DNA of 60,790 bases from Candidatus Merdiplasma excrementigallinarum. Its GTDB lineage: Bacteria; Bacillota; Clostridia; Lachnospirales; Lachnospiraceae. Of the stretch, positions 42,133-50,047 are shown one piece after another. Position numbers and translations under genes: made by a program. The notes below the pieces were generated by a model. The model was not told the DNA's origin, did not search any database, and saw nothing but the letters and a program-made list of their open reading frames with translations. Numbering within the stretch: the stretch's first letter is position 1; each line of letters starts with the position of its first letter. The stretch lies in NCBI GenBank assembly GCA_018713435.1, contig DVOS01000039.1, positions 1 through 60,790 on the forward strand. Reading direction: 5' to 3'.

Positions 42133-43557
42133 TTAATCAATGGTTTTCTTTTCTCCCATATGTCTGCTGAGCCATCGAAGGCCTCTGTTCACATTATGGT
42201 ATTTCAGGAAAGCTTCATAATGCTTTACACTATCATATTTTTTCTGCAGATCCGCCCGTTCCTGCCGCAATTCTCTGCTTTTCTGATCTAAATCCTGCCG
42301 CAGATCCAGATATCCCTGATGCAGCTGAGCCAGCCGGTCTGCCTGTTCCTGATGATCTGCCGCGAAAAAAGGCTTTAACGCAGAGGGAAGAGACAGTTCT
42401 TTTATTTTCTGATCATAAGGCGGATTATCTTCCAGCGGAGTCCCAAAAATATGCTCTAATCCGTTTTTCTCTAAAAAATCTCTGTAGTTTTCAAACCGCT
42501 CTTTATGTCCCTCATAGACCTTACTGTAATCTGCTTTTTCATAAAAATCAAAAATATTGTCATCCTCTTTCAGATCCCTGTAATCGATATGAGGAATATG
42601 GTGATACTGAGCCAATTCCGCAATACGGTAATCCGAAACCACTATAAAGCAGGGAGTTCCGGATAAAACTGCCGTAATATTTCCGTGTATCCGGCTGCCA
42701 AAACTGAAATCTTTTCCTTTCATATATTCAAACCAGGAAGACATATTAAGGAATGACCTGGCTTTTCCGGCAAGATACCAGGGATGATCCGCACGGCTTG
42801 GATATCCCTCCGGAATTCTTTTATATTTTCCATCCGGAAGCGGAACACCGTAATACATCAGGCGTATTTCATCCGTAACCTGCGGAACATAGTGAAAATT
42901 TTCAAAATACCCGACATTTCTGTAGATAAAACGGTGTATCTCTTCCGGCAGATCCATCTTCCAGTTTACACTGACGGCTGAATTTTTATCCAGCTCCTTC
43001 GGATTCATTTCCGGCAGCTTATCTCCATACCAGAACATGGAGGGGCAGCCGATTACGCAGTGATCCCGGCCCTCCTTAAAACCCAGGCGTGTAAGATAAT
43101 CCGATGTCACCTGTCCCCGGGTTCCTATCATCACGGACTTTTCCAAAATAGCTTTTACAAATTCCGTAACCGTCTCATCAAACACATTTACTTTGTCCGG
43201 CGAATTTCTCAGCGGCGTCGAGATGCCGACTCCTACTACCACACACGGGATTTTTAACTGTCTGACAAATTCTGTAATCTTCTTTAGCCGATGCTGAAAA
43301 GAAATACGAAACGCATTCGCAAAAGGCAGTACCACACAGTCATACTCACAGTTGATCCGCTCCAGATTTTCCGGGGTCAGATCTTTAGCCGTATTTATTG
43401 TATGGATCTCTGTATGGTCTGTCATCAGAGCGCGCATCACACTGTTGGCAAATACCATATTCCCCGCATTCGTGCCAATTCCATCCTTCCTCAAAATATC
43501 CAGCGGACTCCAATTATCAAACGGCGACATATGCGCCCTGATCAGTATCTTTTTCAT
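42133..43557 (-). CDS. Polysaccharide pyruvyl transferase-family protein with C-terminal coiled coil
   Basis: A 474-residue protein of the CsaB-like pyruvyltransferase fold. VVGVGISTPLRNSP and FSFGSRIHGNITAVLSGTPCFIVVSDYRIAELAQYHHIP are the family's donor-binding and conserved His/Arg segments. Such enzymes put pyruvate ketals on wall sugars. Residues 400-455 are rich in Gln, Arg, Glu and Leu (LRQDLDQKSRELRQERADLQ) and should form a coiled coil. The gene is clearly AT-richer than its neighbours and is flanked by short direct repeats, hinting at acquisition. It is isolated from the main polysaccharide locus. Confidence 0.75.
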   Translation of the reverse strand: MKKILIRAHMSPFDNWSPLDILRKDGIGTNAGNMVFANSVMRALMTDHTEIHTINTAKDLTPENLERINCEYDCVVLPFANAFRISFQHRLKKITEFVRQLKIPCVVVGVGISTPLRNSPDKVNVFDETVTEFVKAILEKSVMIGTRGQVTSDYLTRLGFKEGRDHCVIGCPSMFWYGDKLPEMNPKELDKNSAVSVNWKMDLPEEIHRFIYRNVGYFENFHYVPQVTDEIRLMYYGVPLPDGKYKRIPEGYPSRADHPWYLAGKARSFLNMSSWFEYMKGKDFSFGSRIHGNITAVLSGTPCFIVVSDYRIAELAQYHHIPHIDYRDLKEDDNIFDFYEKADYSKVYEGHKERFENYRDFLEKNGLEHIFGTPLEDNPPYDQKIKELSLPSALKPFFAADHQEQADRLAQLHQGYLDLRQDLDQKSRELRQERADLQKKYDSVKHYEAFLKYHNVNRGLRWLSRHMGEKKTID

Positions 43558-43608
43558 TTCTGATTGACTATACCCTTTCTGCCTGATCTGAAGATGCCCT
43601 CAGCACCC

Positions 43609-43630
43609 TATATCAATTTACATGATCTTT
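43609..43630. repeat. Direct repeat flanking the pyruvyltransferase-like gene (copy B)
   Basis: CCTATATCAATTTACATGAT, the partner of the copy near 42105-42132, lies about 50 bases upstream of the gene's ATG. The repeats differ at two of 20 positions. Confidence 0.5.
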
Positions 43631-43675
43631 TTACTTTTTTCAACGGGTTCACACATATATTTCTTCTCTGTTATA

Positions 43676-43739
43676 AAAACTGTTCCAGAAGCTGCCTTGC
43701 AGAAGCACTCTACTGCAAGGTCAGTTCTGGAACAGTTTC
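43676..43739 (-). terminator. Long hairpin terminator after the Ig-like protein gene
   Basis: AAACTGTTCCAGAA (about 43677-43690) pairs with TTCTGGAACAGTTT (43725-43738), and CCTTGCAG pairs with CTGCAAGG inside. The long stem, close to the stop of the minus-strand gene, should end its transcription. Confidence 0.75.
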
Positions 43740-43790
43740 ACATTCCATATTTAATTTGCTTCTTTGCCTGCAGAAACAGTCTGCAAAAAA

Positions 43791-44789
43791 TCAGTCATCA
43801 TCGTCCCGGTCGTATCTGTCATCATCATCGTCGTCATCATCCCGGTCATATCTGTCGTCATCATCATTGTCATCCCGGTCCCGGATCACGTTGATCTTGT
43901 AGGTAATGGTCTTTTTATTCTTGCTGTTATAGCAGGATACATACGTCGTTCCGGTGCGCCTTGCCTCCAGTTCAACCTCATCATCCGTGATATCCCGGTC
44001 ATCAAACCGCAGGATATTTGTGTTGTGAATCTTCCATTTCAGATCATTGTCTTTAAGACCGCTGGTCTTTTTTACTTTCAGCTCAAAATCATCCCCCAGT
44101 TCTACCGTCCGGGTGGCCGCTCCTACTCTGGAAAAGGCGTAGGAATATTTTCTCTTCACCACTTTGATCTTGTAATTAATTTTCTTTTTGGTCTTCCGGT
44201 TATAACAGGTTACATAGGTAGTACCGGTCTTTTTCGCCTCCAGCTCCACCTCGTCGTCCGTAATATCCCGGTCGTCAAATTTCAGAATGCTCTTTTTCTG
44301 TATGCTCCATTTCAGGTCATTGTCCTTCAGCCCGGCGGTTTTTTTCACCTTCAGTTCAAAATCGTCTCCCACGTAAACGGTTCTGGTGGCTGCCCCCACT
44401 CTGGAGAAAGCGTAGGAATATTTCTTTTTCACCGCTTTAATCGTGATCGTATCATACTTTTTGGTGCCCCGGATCCGGCATCTCACCTTCGCGGTACCCG
44501 CTTTTACGGCGCGGATTTTAATATCGTCATCGTACCGGTCATTGTCCGCAAATTTTACAACATTCTTTCCGCTTACAATGGTCCAGTACAGATAGTCGTC
44601 CTCCGCATAGTGGGGCGTCATCTTCGCCTCGATTTCGTAAGTATTTCCCACATAAACGGTCTTGGATGACTTTGCGATACTCACTCTTTTAGGCTTTACA
44701 TTTTTAGCCTGGGCCGTCAGCGCCCCCAATCCCATCATCATGGCCAATGTCGTAAATAAAATCGTTTTTACTGCTTTTTTCTTGATCAT
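43791..44789 (-). CDS. Secreted protein with three Ig-like (BIG_2-type) repeats and an acidic RD-rich tail
   Basis: A 332-residue exported protein. Signal peptide at residues 1-28 (cleavage near AQAKN), then three Ig-like beta-sandwich repeats (about 33-120, 121-215 and 216-302). Repeats 2 and 3 share YSYAFSRVGAATRTV and FDDRDITDDEVELEA almost unchanged, so they arose by recent duplication. The tail (303-332) alternates RYDRDDDD blocks and is extremely acidic, perhaps binding calcium or another cation. There is no sortase motif. It diverges from a two-component system that may control it. Confidence 0.8.
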   Translation of the reverse strand: MIKKKAVKTILFTTLAMMMGLGALTAQAKNVKPKRVSIAKSSKTVYVGNTYEIEAKMTPHYAEDDYLYWTIVSGKNVVKFADNDRYDDDIKIRAVKAGTAKVRCRIRGTKKYDTITIKAVKKKYSYAFSRVGAATRTVYVGDDFELKVKKTAGLKDNDLKWSIQKKSILKFDDRDITDDEVELEAKKTGTTYVTCYNRKTKKKINYKIKVVKRKYSYAFSRVGAATRTVELGDDFELKVKKTSGLKDNDLKWKIHNTNILRFDDRDITDDEVELEARRTGTTYVSCYNSKNKKTITYKINVIRDRDDNDDDDRYDRDDDDDDDDRYDRDDDD

Positions 44790-44838
44790 GGTCTTTTCTC
44801 CTCCTTCCTGTTTATGGTAAAATAATACAACGCCAAAA

Positions 44839-44855
44839 TTAAAACATCATTAAAA
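44839..44855 (+). promoter_or_regulatory. 11-bp-spaced TTAAAA direct repeats upstream of the response regulator
   Basis: TTAAAA starts at 44839 and 44850, exactly 11 bases apart, about 30 bases before the response-regulator ATG and within the divergent intergenic region. OmpR/PhoB-type regulators bind direct repeats with this spacing, so autoregulation and control of the Ig-like gene are plausible. Confidence 0.35.
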
Positions 44856-44876
44856 TACGGAGGAAAATGCAGATTT

Positions 44877-45551
44877 ATGAAAATTTTGCTTGTGGAGGAT
44901 CAGAAAGATCTGCGGGAAATTCTGGAGAAGCGGCTGAAAAAAGAATATTCGGTAGATTCCTGCGAGGACGGAGAGGAGGCGCTGGATTTTCTTTCCGTAT
45001 ACAGTTATGATATCGTTCTGCTGGATATTATGCTGCCAAAGCTGGACGGAATGGAAGTGCTCCGGCGGATGCGCCAGAGGGGGATGGATACGCCGGTGCT
45101 GCTTCTGACAGCGAAAAACGATATCAAAGACCGGGTACTGGGACTGGACAGCGGAGCGGATGACTATCTGGTAAAGCCCTTTTCCTATGAAGAGCTACTG
45201 GCCCGGATCCGGGTGCTGACCAGAAGGCAAACTGCTCACCGCACTTCCCGGCTTCAGCTGGGAGACCTGGTGATTGATACAGCCAATAAATCTGTCTCCC
45301 GGGCCGGAAATCCCATTGTCCTCACCGGAAAGGAATTTCAGCTTCTGGAATTTATGATGCATCATCCCAATATGCTTCTCACCAGAGATCAGCTCGCACA
45401 GCGGGCCTGGGACAGTTCTTTTGAAGGCGGCTCCAATATCGTGGATGTTTACATCCGTTATCTGAGAAGAAAAATTGACGACAACTATGAATATAAAATG
45501 ATCCGCACCATACGCGGACAGGGGTACCGGCTGGAGGGGCCTGAAGTATGA
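44877..45551 (+). CDS. OmpR/PhoB-family response regulator
   Basis: A 224-residue DNA-binding response regulator. The receiver domain (1-115) has the acidic pocket at D8, phospho-acceptor D50 (IVLLDIMLP), the Thr in LLLTAKND and the Lys in LVKPFSYEE. The C-terminal winged helix (about 125-222) has the trans-activation loop and RTIRGQGYRL. GGAGG is 12 bases before the ATG. It overlaps the kinase gene by 4 bases. Signal and target genes are unknown; the divergent Ig-like protein gene is the nearest candidate. Confidence 0.95.
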   Translation: MKILLVEDQKDLREILEKRLKKEYSVDSCEDGEEALDFLSVYSYDIVLLDIMLPKLDGMEVLRRMRQRGMDTPVLLLTAKNDIKDRVLGLDSGADDYLVKPFSYEELLARIRVLTRRQTAHRTSRLQLGDLVIDTANKSVSRAGNPIVLTGKEFQLLEFMMHHPNMLLTRDQLAQRAWDSSFEGGSNIVDVYIRYLRRKIDDNYEYKMIRTIRGQGYRLEGPEV

Positions 45552-46930
45552 AAAAAATGAAACTGCATTCCATTAAGCTGAAAATCACCTGCTGGTATAC
45601 CTTTGTTCTCACCCTGGTTTTTGTCTTTGTGCTGGGCGGCATTTTCATGTCCTCGGAAATTTACAGCGAAGAAATGATCCGGGAGGAACTGCTGGACGAG
45701 GTCAAAGATCTGGAAGAAGAAATGATGCGCTATCCGGAGCATTTTCCCCGGCAGGATTATGTATCCTATTACGATGACGGCGTACTTCTGAGTATTTATG
45801 ATGAAAATTTCCAGTATATCAACGGCGTAATTCCGGACAATTTTTCCCTGGACACTCCGTTTCTGGACAATGAGATACAGACTGCCCGCAAAAGAAACGA
45901 TACCTGGTTTGTCTGCGACAACCGGATCACCCTCCCCGACGGATCAGATCTGTGGATCAGGGGCATCCACTCTCTCAGCGCCATCGTGCTGATGATACAG
46001 CGGCTGAAGGTGCTGACCGGTTTCGCCGTCCCCCTTCTGATACTGTTTACCGCCTTTATGGGATACCGGATTATTATGCGGGCCCTTCATCCTGTGACAG
46101 TCATCACTGACACAGTCAACAAAATCACTGACTCCTCAGACCTTTCCCTGCGGCTCCCTGCCGCTGCGGGAAAAAATGAATTCTCCAGTCTGTCTGAAAC
46201 CTTCAATAAAATGCTGGATCACCTGGAGCAGCAGTTTCTCAGGGAACAGGAGTTTTCTTCCGATGCGGCCCATGAACTGCGCACCCCGGTATCTGTCATT
46301 CTTTCCCATACGGAGTATGCTCTGGCGGAGCTTTCTCTTTCCCCCGAGGCCCGGCAGGAGTTTGCCTGCATTCAGGAAAAAGCGCTGCAGATGTCCCATC
46401 TGGTATCCCTGCTGTTAAATATTGCCCGGGCCGAAAGCAGCGGGTTTCATCCCTCCTTTGAGGAGGTGGATCTGCAGATCGTAGCGGAAGCCGCCGCGGA
46501 TGAGCTGCTGGAAAAAGCCGAAAAAAAGCAGATCCGTGTGGATGTGCAGAATTTCATGCTGCCCCCTGTCATGCAGGGAAATACCGAGCTTCTCTCCCGC
46601 CTTTTTATCAACCTGATCGACAATGGTATCCAATACGGGCATACCGGCGGCTATGTCCGTGTTTCTCTGGAGCAGCGCGGCACAAATGTCCGTATCTGTG
46701 TGGAAGACAACGGCATTGGCATTCCGGAAGATAAGCTGGATAAAATCTGGAACCGTTTTTACCGGGCGGAAGCCAGCCGTTCCGTCTCTCCTGGATTTGG
46801 CCTGGGACTTTTTATTGTAAAGTATATTGTAAAATGTCATGGCGGCTCCATATCCGTGGAAAGCCGGGTGGGACAGGGAACTTCTTTTCAGATTTTGCTG
46901 CCCCTCTCTCAGTCTTCTGCTTCTGCATAA
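45548..46930 (+). CDS. Sensor histidine kinase
   Basis: A 460-residue membrane kinase. Two membrane segments (about 14-34 and 156-176) enclose an extracellular sensor domain of about 120 residues. An HAMP region follows (about 180-230), then the phospho-acceptor H242 in DAAHELRTPVSVI. The ATP-binding HATPase_c domain has N-box NLIDNGIQYG, G1 VEDNGIGIPE and G2 GFGLGLFIVKYI. Its ATG overlaps the response-regulator stop (ATGA), so the two are made together. Confidence 0.95.
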   Translation: MKKMKLHSIKLKITCWYTFVLTLVFVFVLGGIFMSSEIYSEEMIREELLDEVKDLEEEMMRYPEHFPRQDYVSYYDDGVLLSIYDENFQYINGVIPDNFSLDTPFLDNEIQTARKRNDTWFVCDNRITLPDGSDLWIRGIHSLSAIVLMIQRLKVLTGFAVPLLILFTAFMGYRIIMRALHPVTVITDTVNKITDSSDLSLRLPAAAGKNEFSSLSETFNKMLDHLEQQFLREQEFSSDAAHELRTPVSVILSHTEYALAELSLSPEARQEFACIQEKALQMSHLVSLLLNIARAESSGFHPSFEEVDLQIVAEAAADELLEKAEKKQIRVDVQNFMLPPVMQGNTELLSRLFINLIDNGIQYGHTGGYVRVSLEQRGTNVRICVEDNGIGIPEDKLDKIWNRFYRAEASRSVSPGFGLGLFIVKYIVKCHGGSISVESRVGQGTSFQILLPLSQSSASA

Positions 46931-47102
46931 CAATATTTAAAAATTTTTATTTTATCTGTATAACTCTCCGAAATCTGCCCATACTATGAGTAATCCCGGA
47001 GGAACTTCACAGAGAGAACTTCACCGGGAGGAACGTTATCATTGAATCCCCCTTCAAAGATAACCGTACAAAAGAGAAAAATACTACTTATCCTCCCCTT
47101 AT

Positions 47103-47146
47103 AAAAAGTCCCGCGGATGTGCAACGGCGCACGCCCGCGGGACTTT
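47103..47146 (-). terminator. Terminator of the fatty-acid operon
   Basis: AAAGTCCCGCGG (47105-47116) pairs with CCGCGGGACTTT (47134-47145). On the minus strand it is followed by TTTTTAT. It ends the long fab/acc transcription unit just after the flavin oxidoreductase gene. The rest of the 230-base gap after the kinase gene holds only short GAACTTCAC repeats. Confidence 0.88.
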
Positions 47147-47160
47147 AATGCTGCTCTTAT

Positions 47161-48285
47161 TCAATTCTGTGTCCGTGATTTGCCCATCAGGGCATCCATC
47201 ACTTCTTTTACCGTACCGATACGGTCCTCCTGCCAGGTATTGGCTCCGCAGAAAATAAGGCCGTCTTCAAGGTTTCCCTTCACCGCGTTGATCAGCGCCT
47301 GGGTAATGCAGTAAGGCGTGGTTTTCGGATCACAGGTTTTCAGGCACTGGAAACACCGTTTGGGCGGTATACAGCCGGAGCAGGTTTTTTCTATAAAGCT
47401 GTTCCGGATGGCTCTTCCCGGCATCCCCACCGGACTTTTTACAATTACAATATCCTCCTTTTTACAGTCCACATAGGCCTGTTTAAAGCGGATATCCGCA
47501 TCGCACTCCCGGGTAGTGACAAACCGGCTGGCCACCTGAATGCCGTCCGCTCCCAGCCTGCGCTGATGCTCCATATCCTCATGGGTGCGAAGGCCGCCGG
47601 CTGTAATTACAGGAATATAGCGCTCATGCTCTCTTCCCCAGTCCCGCAGAAACTCTATAATCCCTCTGATTTCCTCATCAAATTTCCGGCTCAGGAAGGA
47701 TTTTTTAACCGCAGGATCCGCAGGATCCTTTGTTCCCCTACTGCAGGCTTCTTCCTCTGCCGCAGCCCGGGCGGTTTCTTTGTCAAAACCCAGATGGCCT
47801 CCCGCCAGAGGGCCTTCCACCACTACCGCGTCCGGCAGCGCCCTGTACCTGGACCACCAGCGGCGGCAGATGACCCGGGCCGCCTTCAGGGAAGACACAA
47901 CCGGGATTTTTTTAACCTCCGATCCGGCTGCCAGTTCCGGAAGATCCATGGGAAGTCCGGCGCCGCTTACAATAAAATCCACCTTCTGCCGGACGGCCTC
48001 TTTCACATAAGCTCCGTAATGCTGCATGGCCACCATAATATTCATCCCCACAGCTCCCCGGCCCCCTGCCGTCTGTCTGGCCCGGTCCACTTCTTTTCCC
48101 ATGGCTCTCAGATTGGCCTCCAGGGGACTGGACGCAAAATCCGGTTCCTGAAACCCGATCTGGGCAGCGGAGATGGTGCCGGCGCCTCCGCAGGCCGCCA
48201 CGGCTCCCGCCAGCCCTCCCAGGCTGACTCCCACTCCCATACCGCCCTGAAAAACAGGAACTTCAAACCATGTGCTATTTTCCAT
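47161..48285 (-). CDS. NAD(P)H-dependent flavin oxidoreductase (nitronate monooxygenase/FabK superfamily) with Cys-rich C-terminus
   Basis: A 374-residue FMN-binding TIM-barrel protein. PVFQGGMGVGVSLGGLAGAVA is the N-terminal FMN-binding region, and AGGHLG (162-167) carries the His typical of FabK and nitronate monooxygenases. TAGGLRTHED and LGADGIQVASRFVTTREC bind the FMN phosphate. Unusually, a C-terminal cluster C302, C305, C311, C314, C318 and C326 resembles an iron-sulfur site. The ATG at 48285 has AGGAGG 7 bases upstream and overlaps accDA by 11 bases. It is a second FabK-like protein in the operon, perhaps an accessory reductase. Confidence 0.85.
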   Translation of the reverse strand: MENSTWFEVPVFQGGMGVGVSLGGLAGAVAACGGAGTISAAQIGFQEPDFASSPLEANLRAMGKEVDRARQTAGGRGAVGMNIMVAMQHYGAYVKEAVRQKVDFIVSGAGLPMDLPELAAGSEVKKIPVVSSLKAARVICRRWWSRYRALPDAVVVEGPLAGGHLGFDKETARAAAEEEACSRGTKDPADPAVKKSFLSRKFDEEIRGIIEFLRDWGREHERYIPVITAGGLRTHEDMEHQRRLGADGIQVASRFVTTRECDADIRFKQAYVDCKKEDIVIVKSPVGMPGRAIRNSFIEKTCSGCIPPKRCFQCLKTCDPKTTPYCITQALINAVKGNLEDGLIFCGANTWQEDRIGTVKEVMDALMGKSRTQN

Positions 48286-50047
48286 CCTGTATCCTCCTGA
48301 AGCGCTCATACCGCTGCCGGCACAGCTCATCCGGCGTTTTATCCCGGCAGCTTTCAAAAAACTCCCGCACGCGGCTTTTCAGATTTTGAGCCAGTTCCTC
48401 CATGTCTTCCCTGTCAGCCGGCCGCTCTTCCGGAATAATCCGGTCGATCACTCCCAGTTCCTTCAGTTCCCGGGCCGTAAGCTTCATCACACCGGCAGCT
48501 TCCTGCACCCGTTTTCCATCTTTCCACAGGATAGCCGCAAACCCTTCCGGAGACAGGACTGAGTACACGGCATTCTCCAGCATCCACACCTGGTTTGCCA
48601 CTGCCATGCCCAGGGCTCCTCCTGAGCCTCCTTCTCCGATTACAACCGACAGAACCGGAACCGTCAGCCCCGCCATTTCAAACAGATTTCGGGCTATGGC
48701 TTCACCCTGCCCCCGCTCTTCCGCTTCCACTCCGCAGAAAGCCCCGGGCGTATCTACAAACAGCAGAACGGGAAGGCCGAATTTTTCCGCCAGCTTCATC
48801 AGCCGCAGGGATTTCCGGTAGCCTTCCGGAGATGGCATGCCAAAGTTTCTGTACTTATTTTCTGCCAGGCTGCGGCCTTTCTGCTGGCCGATCACCATCA
48901 TGTATCTGCCGTCAATCGTACCGATACCGCCGATAACGGCTCTGTCATCTCCAAAGTACCGGTCTCCTTTCAGTTCCATAAAAACAGAACAGATTTTCTG
49001 CACATAGTCCAGAAAGGCAGGTCTTGCCAGGCTTCTGGCCTCGCACACCCGCTGCCAGGGAGTCATATCCGGACTTTTTTCTGTTTTCAGATCCTTTTCT
49101 TCCTTCCGGTCAGCTCTCCCGGCGCTCTCCCCTGAAATGGCTTCTGAAGAGTTTCTGTTTTCAGACCGCTCCATTTCCTGTCTCTTTTTGTCAAAAGCAG
49201 ACAGAAGAAACCATAACGTTTTTCTCATGCTCTCCCGTTTTACAATGCGGTCCACAAATCCGTGATTCTGGAGAAATTCCGCGCTCTGAAATTCTTCCGG
49301 CAGCTTCTGTCCGATGGTCTGCCGGATTACTCTGGCTCCGGCAAATCCGATCATAGCGCCAGGCTCTGCCAGAATCACATCTCCCAGCATGGCAAAACTG
49401 GCGGTCACGCCTCCCATAGTGGGATCCGTGAGTACGGGAATGTAAGCCAGGCCGGCCTGGTGATGGCGCTGCAGGGCCTGGGAAACCTTGGCCATCTGCA
49501 TCAGAGACAGAATCCCTTCCTGCATCCGGGCTCCTCCGGAACAGCAGAACAGCACCACCGGCAGAGACTGGCGGGTTGCCCGTTCCACCATGCGGGTGAT
49601 TCGCTCTCCCACCACGCTCCCCATGCTTCCCATCATAAAATCCGGCGACATAACGCCCAGCGCGGTATGGTATCCTCTGATATCCGCCTCACCGGTCACC
49701 ACCGCATCTGCGAGGCCCGTTTTTTCCTGCAGGATCTTCAGCTTCTCCTCATATCCGGGAAAATTCAGGGGATTGGTCTCCGGTATATTCTCATCCCAGG
49801 AGTGAAAGCTACCCCGGTCGGCCACCATCCCGATTCGGATTTTCGGTCCGACGCGGAAGTATCTGCCGCACTTGGGGCAGATATACAGATGTTCTTCCAC
49901 ATCCTTCTGATATACAGTCTTTCCGCATCCGTCACATTTGCGGAACATTCCCTCCGGCACCCCGGGCCGGTTTTTCTCCAGGGAATTTTCCGGTCCGGCT
50001 GCCTGTTCCTCTTTTACAGGCTTTCGGAATCGGGGTCTGCTTATCAT
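48275..50047 (-). CDS. accDA: Fused acetyl-CoA carboxylase carboxyltransferase (AccD-AccA)
   Basis: The carboxyltransferase half of acetyl-CoA carboxylase, moving CO2 from biotin to acetyl-CoA to make malonyl-CoA. The 590-residue protein joins the beta subunit (1-290) and the alpha subunit (about 330-590) with a charged 30-residue linker. The zinc ribbon of the beta part is C38, C41, C57 and C60. GGARMQEG and VIGEGGSGGALG mark the two crotonase-fold active regions. In most Firmicutes accD and accA are separate neighbours; here they are one polypeptide. It overlaps accC by 4 bases. Confidence 0.95.
   Translation of the reverse strand: MISRPRFRKPVKEEQAAGPENSLEKNRPGVPEGMFRKCDGCGKTVYQKDVEEHLYICPKCGRYFRVGPKIRIGMVADRGSFHSWDENIPETNPLNFPGYEEKLKILQEKTGLADAVVTGEADIRGYHTALGVMSPDFMMGSMGSVVGERITRMVERATRQSLPVVLFCCSGGARMQEGILSLMQMAKVSQALQRHHQAGLAYIPVLTDPTMGGVTASFAMLGDVILAEPGAMIGFAGARVIRQTIGQKLPEEFQSAEFLQNHGFVDRIVKRESMRKTLWFLLSAFDKKRQEMERSENRNSSEAISGESAGRADRKEEKDLKTEKSPDMTPWQRVCEARSLARPAFLDYVQKICSVFMELKGDRYFGDDRAVIGGIGTIDGRYMMVIGQQKGRSLAENKYRNFGMPSPEGYRKSLRLMKLAEKFGLPVLLFVDTPGAFCGVEAEERGQGEAIARNLFEMAGLTVPVLSVVIGEGGSGGALGMAVANQVWMLENAVYSVLSPEGFAAILWKDGKRVQEAAGVMKLTARELKELGVIDRIIPEERPADREDMEELAQNLKSRVREFFESCRDKTPDELCRQRYERFRRIQDGK

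Noticed and set aside
43791..43890. Sortase anchor on the Ig-like protein
   Set aside because: The C-terminus is an RD-rich acidic tail with no LPXTG-like motif or hydrophobic segment.
46995..47040. Short repeats of GAACTTCAC and GGAGGAAC
   Set aside because: Too short and irregular to assign a function; recorded only as content of the gap.
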